Source: Isoetes taiwanensis
Lineage: Eukaryota > Streptophyta > Lycopodiopsida > Isoetales > Isoetaceae
Length of the DNA: 64,000 bases
Reading direction: 5' to 3'
NCBI GenBank assembly: GCA_021234155.1
Contig: JAJEKV010000014.1
Location: 826,949-890,948, forward strand
Shown here: positions 46,832-57,428 of the stretch, piece after piece
How the letters are laid out: every line of letters begins with the position of its first letter
Numbering within the stretch: position 1 is the first letter of the stretch
Made by a program: the position numbers and the translations under genes
Notes under the pieces: generated by a model
Told to the model about the DNA's origin: nothing
The model's input: the letters and a program-made list of their open reading frames with translations, nothing else
The model's database searches: none

Positions 46832-48151
46832 ATGGACGAACATCAGAAGGAATTTGAACGTAAAGTGAGACAGAAAGCTTTGAGAAGGTTACATGGCGAC
46901 TTGCGCAAGAATGTTACCCCAACAATTGCCACAAATAGTCCAATTAGACCCAGTGGACCGAGTCTTCCTAGAGGCTTTGGTGGTGTGCATGAAATGAATG
47001 CCGCCGATGTATGTACAATAAACATGTTTCGAATGATTAGTTAACTTTATATCTTGATGTTACTTTTTTTTTTTGCGGTTGTACTTGACTGCCGAGGCGA
47101 TTATATTGCAATTGTTCCATGTGCAAAGGACAAATAAAGCGGATGAGAAAGACCTGTCCGACCATGTTGATAAATATGGTGAATGCCCGACAAATCCAAA
47201 GGTGCTCTCGGACGCATTATGTGGGGTATTCCAACGAGGTATAATACCGCGAATCTCATGAACTCGAATCAACTACTCTCATGTACTTGAATCGACGTCT
47301 TAACTTAGTTTGCTTGTATTTTGTTAGGAAGAAATTGAGAATGAAGTGAGCTCGAAGCAATATATAGATTTTGGGGTTATGTTGTCATTGGAAGTAGATG
47401 ATGTTGATACTATGAATGCGTTCATAGAAAACCCTACAAAAAGAAAGCCGTCAACTTCCATAAAGAGTATCCCATTACGTGATAGAACTTCGTGGTGCAA
47501 TGGTCGTTGCCAAGATTGGAGGGAATAACAATGTTCATCAAAATTGGAATGTACTAGATCATGTAGAAGAAAATAATCTTCCACCTTCACTAGTCCATTT
47601 GCTCCAGCCCTTTATAGACAAAGATCGTAAGAAATTCAATGCATGGCCTAGAGGCAAGCCAATTATTTATGGGGAGCAATTTACATATTGGGGTAGGCAG
47701 TACATGATTAAAAAGCGATCGGGTCCCCTCTTGGCACAGGATTATATATTATGACGAATACAAAAGTCAAAGATGGTACGACTGTTCCTTTAATGCCATA
47801 TGTAGGTCCTGAATATAACTCAGACACTTGGCATAAATGAGTAAGCATCAGTGGCGCATGCTCATCTATGGCCTAAATTCAAATGCATGAACAATATCCA
47901 AGCCCGGTGACTCACGCCAAGCTTCACATATATTGATGGTCGTCCCTCGGTTGCATGGAAACCTTGTCGCTTTTATTAATAGCTCTATCGAGAATCCTGA
48001 AGCTACCAATTGTGAATTTGTCGAGGCAAACAAAGACCAAGAAGAATTTTTTAGGCGTAAAATTGACGGGAGATATATCATGGTTTATGCTATAAAAACA
48101 TTGTGTATTGGTGATGAATTGTTCATTGAATATGAATACCCCTCCTCCTGA
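46832..48151 (+). pseudogene. SET-domain-like protein gene inside the CACTA element
   Basis: A multi-exon gene with broken frames. Exon 1 is 46,832-47,008 (MDEHQKEFERKVRQKALRRL..., donor gat|gtatgt). Exon 2 is about 47,080-47,238 (LTAEAIILQLFHVQRTNKAD...). Exon 3 starts after ttttgttag at about 47,328 (EEIENEVSSKQYIDFG) and needs a frame change near 47,480 to reach the ELRGAMVVAKIGG frame. The last part, about 47,845-48,151, reads WRMLIYGLNSNA, a stop, then HGNLVAFINSSIENPEATNC and YIMVYAIKTLCIGDELFIEY. That is the C-terminal half of a SET domain, where GNxxxFINHS...PNC and GEELxxDYxY are the rule. The canonical NHS histidine is serine. SET enzymes methylate lysines, usually on histones. No such gene is expected in CACTA elements. 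The N-terminal part is not recognised. Confidence 0.55.
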
Positions 48152-48300
48152 CCAATCCCTCCTCCTCCTCCTTTGATGATGTATTCAAATTACTCATATA
48201 ATTTTCCTCCTCCTCCTCCTGCCTCCCCTCCTCCTCCTCCTCCTCCTCCTCCTCCTCCTCCTCCTCCTCCTCCTCCTCCTCCTCCTCCTCCTCCGAATTC
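48152..48300 (+). repeat. (CCT)n microsatellite
   Basis: Nearly pure cctcct from about 48,205 to 48,293, with looser tcc/cct around it. It lies directly after the SET-like stop. The poly-glutamate frame on the minus strand is a product of the repeat. Confidence 0.95.
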
Positions 48301-48496
48301 TTCTTCTTCTTCTCTTGAATGAGATTGCACATATTGAAGATAAATGTGTATTATATCTTCAATATATGCTTTGATTATGACATAAAATTTTATATTTCGA
48401 AAGTTATTAGATGCTTAAAATTTAACAAACACGGGCTCTCAATGCATGTATCAATCACGTATATATTTCGTTTAATCGGCGTGCGGGGGTAGGCAA

Positions 48497-51400
48497 GTGG
48501 ATATGAGACCACATCCAAGCGTACTGAATTGGCGACATCAAAAGTCATTGCGGATAGCAGAATTAGAATACATTGAGCAGTATGGTACAAACATGGGCAC
48601 AACGCATAATGAAGAGTACAATGATGAAGATGAACAGGAATACGATGATGAAGATGACGACAATGCCCCCCTGGGGCGACTTCATGGAAGTTGAGGAACC
48701 CATAGCCGACATGTTAGATGCATTTGGCCCAATCTTCGACAATGACCTAGATGACGATATAAATACTCCTAACGATGGTCATGAAGATCACGTTTTATTG
48801 GAGGAGGCGCATAAAGCATTATATCCAGGTGCAAGCATATCTAGATTGGCGACATCTTTATTGATATTAAACCTTCAAGCCAAATTCAAATGGAGCAATG
48901 CCAGTGTTACGGCTTTATTAGAGTAAGTACAATTGCAATCACTTGACTTATTGAATTTGTAGTTGAATGTATACGTAAAGGTCTGTTTTATGCAGGTTAT
49001 TGCAAGAGAAAATACTCCCACAAGGGAACACTATGCCCAAAAGTCGCAATGAAATAAAAAATATATTGGCAGCTACTGGTTTAGGCTACCATAAGATTCA
49101 CGCTTGTCCAAATGATTGCATGGTATATTATCCGAATGACATCTACAAGAACACGTAAACATGCCCTAAATGTGGTGCCTCTAGGTATAGCGCGATGCCA
49201 AGGGAAAGACCGTCCGATGAAGGTGGTTTGCTACTTTCCATTGATCCCTTGCATAAGGCTATTGTTTCGATGTGAATCTCTAGCTTCAGCTCATGGGTTG
49301 GTGTGCCGCTAATCGTCGAGTGACAATGTACTCCGTTAGTTAGTGATCGCAAGCAATGGAAGCATATTGATGAAACATGGCCGAATTTGGAAGAGAGCCA
49401 CGAAATCTCAGATTAGGGTTGGCAACGGATGGTGTTAATCCTTATGGACGTCAATCGGCCGCGTGGTCAACCTGGCCAGTAATGTTGATCAACTATAATT
49501 TACCACCGTGGTTACTCATGAAGACTAGCCATTTAATGGTGGTACTATTAGTTCCGGGACCCGAAGAAGCCTGGAAAGTCTAGATCCGTATCTCGAAATA
49601 GTTATTGATGAGCTTTTGACATTGTGGAGTGAAGGTATTGAAGTTTACGATGTCTCAAGAGAACTTCGTCTTTGAGCGAAGATTTACCTTGAGAGCAATC
49701 TTAATGTGGACAACGAAGCGATTGGCCTGGTTTTGTATGAACTCTCTCGACTCCAAGTTAATCCGGATATGCGGCATGTCACTTGTGTGGGTTTGAACAG
49801 TTGAACTCTCGCCGGTCAACGGCATTGCACAAAAATGTCTATGCAAACTTCAAGAGATATCTCGCCAATGGAAAATCGACTTTCGATACGTCGTAGGTCC
49901 AAGAGAAAAACATTGCAATCAAGAGCCTCCCAAAAGGTTGACAATGAGAGATTGGGGTAACATGTGGGATGCCAAGAAGGAAATAAGGTTAAGGGAATGA
50001 AGTGGAAAGCATCCTTCTTCCTTCTACCCTATTGGACAGAATTGAAGATCCATCATCTTCTTGATCCCATGCACATCTTTAAAAATGTTTCGGCGTCTAT
50101 TTGGAGGCATGTCACCGGACGTAAGGACACAGATGCAGCACGAGAAGATCTACAAGAAGCTGGATCAAAATCTAAGGCATGGCTAAATGTCGAAGAAGGA
50201 ACAAGGCCACAAGTGGATTGGATCGTGCCTAGAAAATGTATGAAACCCGTTCGAGAAGCGATCAAGGCAATAAAGACTCCGACGGGATATATGCATTCGT
50301 TGCGTAATTGTTTCTCTAACGAAGGGGAGTTAACTGGGTTGAAATCTCATGATTGGCATAAGATGTTGCAGTTTGTTATGCCTATTGTTCTGAGGGGTCG
50401 CCTCATGACGGTCCACTACGTGCAATATGTCTCCCATCGAGTTTTCCTGTGTTCAGACGGTTTAGAAAACACTTTCGATGTTGAACTCTCACTTAACTTT
50501 TTTTTCTTTCTTAAATGATATTTAGATGGATTACAAGGAAGGAGATACCGACAAATGAAATTGCGGACATGCGAACTAAGGTCGTTGAGGCATGTTGTTG
50601 GCTCGAGAAAGAATTCCCAACAAGTTTTACGGACATACAAACTCACTTACTAGTGCATTTAGTGGATCGAAGTAGAGCTTGCCGGGCACAACAAATCCTA
50701 GATGGATGTTTTTATAGAACGCTTTAAGAAGGTCCTCAAGGACTTAAGACGTCGGAAGGCAAGGCCCGAGGAGGGTTGCATGGCCGAGGGTTGGTTAGCC
50801 GCGAGTCATTATTCTATGTCACCGAAGTTCTTGGCGATCTACACCCCAATGCTCCACGATTATGGACCGATGAAGACACTCCAACTATGATTGGAGAAGT
50901 TCCCGAAGGAAGAGCTACTTGATCTTGCTCCTTGATCTTCTTTGCTCCTTGATCTTCTTTGCTACTTGATCTTCTTGCTACTTGATCTTCCTTGTTCATT
51001 GCTCCTTGCTACTTGATCTTGATCCTTGTTCCTTGCTACTTTATGCCTCTGCTCCTTGCTACTTGATCTTGTTCCTTGCTCTTGATCTTGCTACTTGCTC
51101 GCTTGCTCAGTGTTCCTTGCTCCATCGGTGATCCTTGCTTGCTTTTGCAAATGATTGGACCCAATCCTCCTGGGCTACTCGGAAGGCACAGCAAGCATGC
51201 CCCGAAGTTACATGCGGCTGGAATGGATGAGCTATGGGACCATTTCTTGGAGTGGAGGTTGCGCCACGGTCCCACCAAGGAGCTTACAATGGAGTTGATC
51301 AACTTCATTCAGGCGATTTGATTGTGGTCATGAGCCACCGTGGAAATTAATCCATCTGAATGTTATAGGAGACTTGCAATGAGGGGAATGCTTGAACCCC

Positions 51401-51741
51401 CTCCTTATCTGAACGAGATGCTACATCAGTTGAGGCCTCTTCTTCGTGCTAGATATTTAGCACACTCTCTGGATGCATACATATCAGAGTTCATTCATGA
51501 AATTTGTAAGGGACATATGTATGGCCTTATTAGGGTGTACTACAAATAGGTACAACAATTTTGTGGAGTTGGGTCCGCTCTTCTTCCGTGAGTATTATCC
51601 TGTGGAATTACTTTTTCTAATGACTAGGTACCCCATATGGTGGGAAGAATCAGGCTGGGAAGAGCGTGAGCTCTTGACTCCTAACCCAGATGCATGGGTT
51701 ACACCTCGCAGGCGAAGGGAAAGGGGAAGGGGAAGGGGTTA
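48497..51741 (+). pseudogene. CACTA transposase Tnp2 with DUF4218-like region
   Basis: The transposase of En/Spm elements, broken by several stops and frame slips. N-terminal exon, to 48,922: acidic run, then LLEEAHKALYPGASISRLAT and SNASVTALLE. Intron 48,923-48,995. Next: LPQGNTMPKSRNEIKNIL, HKIHACPNDCMVYY, an in-frame TAA, TCPKCGASRYS (the CPNDC/CPKC zinc knuckle of Tnp2). Then 49,400-49,583: LRLGLATDGVNPYG, WSTWPVMLINYNLPPW, VPGP (catalytic core with its aspartate). Then, in another frame, ELLTLWSEGIEVYD and HVTCVGL. Then 49,964-50,518: LPYWTELKIHHLLDPMHIFK and LTGLKSHDWHKMLQFVMPIV. Then 50,515-50,890, DUF4218-like: CWLEKEFPTSFTDIQTHLLV and KARPEEGCMAEGWLA. The tail 51,150-51,741 is not recognised and ends Arg/Gly-rich. 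The protein would bind the element ends and catalyse excision. Confidence 0.9.
50918..51140 (+). repeat. Minisatellite around cttgctacttgatctt inside the transposase
   Basis: About fifteen irregular units of ttgctccttgatctt/ttgctacttgatctt, period 10-21 bp. It lies between the DUF4218-like part and the tail and contains stops, so it probably expanded after the gene died. Confidence 0.88.
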
Positions 51742-52560
51742 GGAACCTGGGGGAAGGTTACTAGGGACATACATAGTTCATACTTTGGTCTCTATTGTGT
51801 TTGGAAGTTGGTATATGATACCGTGTTATTATGTTCTCTAAATATTCATGTATGTATGATACACGGGTACTGCACGTGTATACAACCCCTGCATAAGGTC
51901 TATGATACAGGGTACTGTACACGTGTATACAACCCCTGCATAAGGTCTATGATACAGGGTACTGTAAACGTGTATACAACCCCTGCATAAGGTCTATATA
52001 ACCCCCATAATAAAAAATTCCAGTTTACTAAAAATTTTCCCATTATAATGAAATTGTGCTTGTGTGGACTCATTATGGAGTGTACGAAATTGAATATCTC
52101 GAACTCGAAATTCAAGGCTTCAAACATCAAATCATAACACAGTTACATTCCACAGTGCAGAAACAAAGAATACGCATAATTGCTTCTAGAACTTTCATCA
52201 ATCAAAAGCACAGTGCATCGAACAATTCAAACCTTGAAATTGGCGAGGCACAGTCACGCTCAGTCGAAGCCAGCTTGATAAAACAACGACATATGCTTGG
52301 AACATCATCAAAAGACGAAACATTATTACCAAGGGAAGTGGATGTGACAAGTTCAACACATTTTCTTTCAAAACATGAGAGGTGAATAATAGCCAACAAC
52401 AAAAGAAAAGCTTTAAATAATATAATGAAAGAACAACGCCACAAGAATCAAGAAGATCCACATGGGGAAGGTGACAAAGATATGGGGACCAAATTCTTTT
52501 TATTTATGGAAGGCTACTTTTATTTATGGTTGGCTGCTACTTATAATTATAACTTAATAA
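51742..52560 (+). other. Transposase 3' flank and an unassigned frame
   Basis: Three near-identical units of about 56 bp (gtgtatacaacccctgcataaggtctatga) lie at about 51,870-52,000. The frame 52,056-52,385 (YGVYEIEYLELEIQGF...) is not recognised. Its beginning is repeated at 53,656-53,711, where it continues into gtgagt, a splice donor; here it continues into other coding-like sequence. Confidence 0.5.
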
Positions 52561-54260
52561 AAAAAAAAGAACGTCGTTTAACACAAAGACGTCGTTATGG
52601 ACCTCGAGATGTAAACCCTACCAAACCCTAGGGTTTAGTAGGGTTTACATTCTGGGGATGCTCCCCTGATCAAGAGGGCCGTGGAACTTGTCCCTGATCA
52701 ATTTTGCCCTTCCGGACGACGTGGCGAGGTCGGATCGCCAATCCGGGGCCTCCATGCCCCAAAATCGAAAACGTGGTCTAAACCACGATCGGAGCCAACG
52801 ACGCCATCCCAATAAAAATCGGGGTCTAAAGCTCATTCGAAATACCGGGATTTTCCTGTACGCTCGGGGCCACTTGGCAAGCCAGCTGGCTGAAAACCAA
52901 GATTTTTCCCCGCCCCATGCATTAATTATGAATAAAGTGCCAACAAATATTGGTAATGAGTATACTAATTGTTCATTCTGTTATAAACTTGCAGATCTTA
53001 TATGAAGCTGAGACTCTGAAGCTGTGTCCAAAACCCTTAGCAGTAATCTATGAAGAGGCTGCAGCCATATATGAAGTCGTATGTGATCATGCACGAGAGA
53101 ATATGGCAAATCAAAGAAGCTCTTCTTGCAGCTTTGCATGGACTTTGTAAAATTTGGGCATGCCTTGTGTAGATTGTATCACGAGGAGCAACACGGTGAG
53201 CCATATGTTTGCACTTCTACATCATGATTTGAAGTGGTCGGCAAGCTTGATTTATATTATGAAAGTATGCAAGTGAAGCTCAATGGTGCACAAGTCTGGT
53301 TTATTAAAGTGGATAGATAAACAAGGATGGAGAGAAATCTAAGTGGATAGATAAACAAGGATAGATAAAATACATAAGTAATGAAACAAATCTAAGTTGC
53401 TAATAATATTAACTTAAAAAAAAAGGACACGTCGTTTGGAACCGAAACATCGTTATAAACGTCGTTCAACGAAAATTACAGACGTCGTATAAAAAAAAGA
53501 TTGCTAATAATAATAACTTAATTAAAAAAAAAAGACACGTCGATATAAACCAAAACGTCGTCAAATGAAAGCATAGGGCGGGCTCTAGAATAAGTATAGC
53601 TTAACTGTTCAAATCCGGTACTGACAACAAATTAATTGCCGTGGCGGTCACATTCGTATGGACTCATTATGGAGTGTACGAAATTGAATATCTCGAACTC
53701 AAAATTCAAGGTGAGTAGGATATGTTATATTAAGGTGATTTATTTCTTTGAAGGATCTATCTTGTGCCACCACAATATAGATAAAAAACATAAGTAATAA
53801 AACAAATAGATCTAAGTTGGTAACTTAATAAAAAAAAAAAAAGACACGTCGGTATACACATTGGCGTCGTTATAAACGTCGTTTAACGACTATTACAGAA
53901 TGCTCATTCGTCATTCCCGCAAATACGGCCCACCTCTTTTCTCTGCTCTGTTTATGCAGATCGAATATTGCAGCTCCGATCCATCGGTGAAAAGCTGTTT
54001 TTAATCATCTAAGTTCGTCGAAAGATAAAAAATTTGAGTTTGATTTCTACATTTTCTATCACAAAAATGTCTGGAGGTGGAGGCAAACAATCCTTCTTTG
54101 TATAATAATTATAATTATAATAATAACTTATAATTATAACTTAATAAAAAAAAAGGCACGTCGTTTAACACAAAGACGTCGTTATGGACGTCGGTCAACG
54201 ACTATAACAGACGTCGTTGAACGACGTCACGACGTCGTTGAACGACGTCTGTAACTTTTT
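52560..54260. mobile_element. Internal CACTA subterminal-type repeat blocks with local duplications
   Basis: Words acgtcgttt, aaagacgtcgttatgg and gacgtcgttgaacgacgtc occur at about 52,570-52,600, 53,430-53,480, 53,530-53,570, 53,845-53,890 and 54,160-54,250. Fragments are duplicated at a spacing of about 1,595 bp: 52,061-52,117 against 53,656-53,711, and about 52,540-52,600 against 54,130-54,195. This may be the junction of two CACTA elements. Confidence 0.65.
52609..52650. repeat. 42-bp palindrome carrying telo-box words
   Basis: The sequence from atgtaaaccctac to gtagggtttacat is an almost perfect palindrome centred on ccctaggg. It contains the telo-box word aaaccctag on both strands. In plants telo boxes bind Myb-type and related proteins, but function here is unknown. 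Confidence 0.9.
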
Positions 54261-54502
54261 TTTGGTTCTAAAAGCGGGCCTTCCTTTAGTTTTTTTGGTC
54301 CTCTTCTTTCCATCCTTGTTTTTCTTCAATCCATTTCGCCTCTTCTTAGTATGAATCGAATCCTCCTCCTTCTTCTTCCAATCTTCTTCCAATCATTGGT
54401 TTTTTCCTTCTAATCTTCCGTTCTTCCAATCTTCTATTCATTTTCTTCTTCTTCTTCTTCATCACTTTCTCATTCTATTCAATCTTTCTTTCCTATCTCC
54501 CC

Positions 54503-54600
54503 TTTCTTCTTCTTCTTCTTCTTCTTCTTCTTCTTCTTCTTCTTCTTCTTCTTCTTCTTCTTCTTCTTCTTCTATTTCTTCTTCTTCTTCCTCTTCTATT
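54503..54600 (+). repeat. (TTC)n microsatellite
   Basis: Nearly pure ttcttc over about 70 bp, with looser tct-rich sequence from 54,360. The poly-glutamate frame on the minus strand is an artefact of it. Confidence 0.95.
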
Positions 54601-55008
54601 TTTTTTTCCATGGAAGAAGAGGGACGTCGTTGAAAGACGAGGCCCATTCTTCCTCTATTTTTTATTATAAGAAGGGGACGTCGTTGAAAGACGAGGCCCC
54701 TTCTTTTTATGTTCTTCCTTTTTTTTTTTTATTTTTTTTTGTTTTTACATGTCAATATATAGTTCTTTTTAATTAACAATGTAAATAGTTTTAATGTCAA
54801 TGATATTTTTAACGTGAATGGTCTTTTTGTTTTTTTTTTATTTCTTTATTTATGTAAGTTTTCTAATTATTGAATGCCTTTATTTTTTTGCATGTACACT
54901 AATAACAAAATCATTAAGCTCTTGGAAATCGATTTTCATATTTCGAAGACATTCTAGGTAAGAATTTGAGTTTGAGTAGGAGAATAAAATTTTAATGTTT
55001 TATTTAGG
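54600..55008. other. T-rich non-coding stretch with a short duplication
   Basis: The words gacgtcgttgaaagacgaggccc occur twice, near 54,623 and 54,674. No gene. Confidence 0.5.
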
Positions 55009-55352
55009 TTAAAAAAAAACTTGGGGAGACTTGGACAAGGGCATGGTCGGCTCCGCCTTGAGTACTAGGTGTTCCGGGTCCAAGCTCACCGTTTACTCTT
55101 GTAATTTTATTGATTAATGTATTTAGTTTAGAAAAATTGGGGAGATTGGACAAGGGGCATGGTCGGCTCCGCCTTTGAGTGGAGAAGACTAGGGTGTTCA
55201 GGTCCAAGCTCACCGCTTACTCTTGTAATTTTATTGATTAATGTATTTAGTTTAGAAAAAATTGGGGAGACTTGGACAAGGGCATGGTCGGCTCCGCCTT
55301 GAGTGGAGAAGACTAGGTGTTCCGGGTCCAAGTTCACCGCCTACTCTTGTTT
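55009..55352 (+). repeat. 120-bp-type repeat, three units (second location)
   Basis: Units carry ggacaagggcatggtcggct, agtggagaagactaggtgtt, and agctcaccg followed by ttgtaattttattgattaat. Period about 125 bp. Same family as 46,498-46,680. Confidence 0.9.
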
Positions 55353-55599
55353 ATTTTTTTATTAATATATCAATAAATAGAAATCTTTACGGGATTGGAC
55401 AAGGGCAGGGTTTTTGAAAAAAATTGCATTATTGATTTTCGGGTTTCTAGTTAAGAATGTTGTTTTTTAAAAATGTTAGGGATGTCAAAGAAACACTAAT
55501 GTGGAGTGGTTAAGAGCAAGAAGAAATTTCAATAGTTGGTTTTCAAAAAAAAAATTAAAAGGGAAACTAACTCTTAAGAAAGTAGGTAAAGATTTATAA

Positions 55600-57221
55600 T
55601 GAAGGTTTGAAAAAGTCACAAAAAGCAAGATTAATGAATCTAAATTGGTTTGTAGGTATGGCCCCGAGTGTGAAGACACAAATGGTTAGTGAGATTAGAC
55701 GCGTGGTCATAAATGAGATATGTGCTAACGAAAGTCCCGACCGAGAGATGCAAACTGGTCAACGTGTCGACCATTTTGTCAGACATGTGAAAAGGAAGTG
55801 CCAATTTGAGTTAGCACAAAATGGCCAGTCAAGAAGAAATGTTAACTTCTCTCCTTGACGACATGTAAAACCAATGATTGGAAACCCCATGGATGAACTG
55901 AAGACATGTTTGAAGTATTCGGTCGCGACTTAAAAAGTCCCAATGCCGAGGCTCGTGTCAAGGAATGGGTAGCTTCATGGAATTCCTCAAAGAAGCGGCG
56001 TCGCGGATCACAAGAACATCATTGCGGATCTCAATGCACGTCGGTTGAGGTAATTAAAAATGCTTTGCATCGGGGGAAGCTCTAGTGGAGCGAGGCCCTA
56101 GCAAGCCCCACTTTTCTTTGGAGAATCACATGAACACATCAATCTTTGTTGATCCCATACCCGTAGAGGCCGTGGATGTGATACGCCTTATTGAGGAGAA
56201 ACCAACACATCGCGACGTATCAAATCAAGATCAACGGAACACAACACTTCCTAGATGATGAGCTATATAGTGGATGGGTTTTCAAGGGCAAAGATAGGGC
56301 GAGAGGCGTGTATGAGATGGCTCAAAGATACATACGCTTCAAGAGCCGCATCCCGCTTTGGCTACATCCATTGGACTTGCATATGAAGTTGCTAACTCTA
56401 GTGGGGATACCATAGGGCCAATGGTGATTCGACCTTTCATGAATGGAGACACTTGCACACTTGTTTGACTATTTACCTAATAACTTGTCACGTTTTAGAA
56501 GATGGTCAAATGCAATTGCTAGAGCCAAGAAGAACCCGACAAACACATAGGCACCGAACTTAGGAGCAAAATCGAGTTGTATATCAAGATGTTCGGAGAT
56601 AGCTCTTGCCCTAGCGAGAAAGGTGTCCTTGAGATCCACAAAGGCCACTTCACTCACACAAAGCTTAATTGCAAGAGAGTCAAATTACATTTTGATGATG
56701 AGTACCAAAATGTGTGTGTGGCCATTGGTGATTGGGACAATGCAATTCATTTTTACGCCAAAGAGCGTCGTCCCTTGTTGAAGTGTCGGTACTTGCTTTC
56801 GGATGGACAAGCAAAATATCCATGGTTAGAGGAAACTGTGTTTGAGAAATCAAAGGATGATGATCGTGTATGGGGACACGAAATTCATGATGTCTATGCA
56901 TTGGGATATATTTATGAGATGCTTCTGGATTTCGTGCAAGCTATGCGACGAATGGAGTGGTTTAATAATAACAACAATGCCCAATGGATTAATCCAACCC
57001 ATATGTACCAACGACGTCTTGACAAGTTGGAGGAGCAAAAAACAAGAATGATGTGCCTACGTGAAGACGTATTCTCATCACGACCCAAAGCTTCTGAAGT
57101 TGTTGAAGCCTTACAAAGTGTTGGAATATCTTCTACCATGGTTGTGAGACAAAGACGGCACATGAAGTGCATGGATGCCTTGGAGATGTCAAAATTGTTG
57201 TTATCACAACTCAAAGCATGA
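55600..57221 (+). pseudogene. Kinase-fold protein gene in the CACTA region (degenerate catalytic motifs)
   Basis: A multi-part gene with frame slips. After an acceptor at about 55,655 it reads MAPSVKTQMVSEIRRVVINE, then (other frame) DLKSPNAEARVKEWVASW. 56,191-56,415 encodes ELYSGWVFKGKDRARGVYEM and LWLHPLDLHMKL. Then, in other frames, VIRPFMNGDT and HLFDYLPNNL. The last open frame, 56,577-57,221 (214 codons), lines up with a protein-kinase C lobe: EIHKGHFTHTKLNCKRVKL in the catalytic-loop place, CVAIGDWDNA in the DFG place, YPWLEETVF as APE-like, HDVYALGYIYEMLLDF as subdomain IX, and SSRPKASEVVEALQSVG as subdomain XI. HRD is HTK and DFG is DWD, so catalysis is doubtful and a pseudokinase-like role is more likely. 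The match is my motif reading, not a search. It is not a standard CACTA gene. Confidence 0.5.
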
Positions 57222-57428
57222 ATACAATATTGTATATCTTGCCATGTTTAAGAGTAGTAAATTTTTTTAATTGTCTAATAACCAAATATATAAAGACACT
57301 TTTAATTATTCAAATCCCAATGTTTTGTAATGAACTTCCCATGTTGCTAACATTTGTTGCTTTCCTACTATGTTATTCATCGCACTCCATATAAATAACT
57401 TGCAAGTTTTTGCACATGTCCAGCAACC

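Noticed and set aside
48123-48332. Poly-glutamate open frame on the minus strand
   Set aside because: It is the complement of the CCT microsatellite; composition alone explains it.
54462-54647. Poly-glutamate open frame on the minus strand
   Set aside because: Product of the TTC microsatellite.
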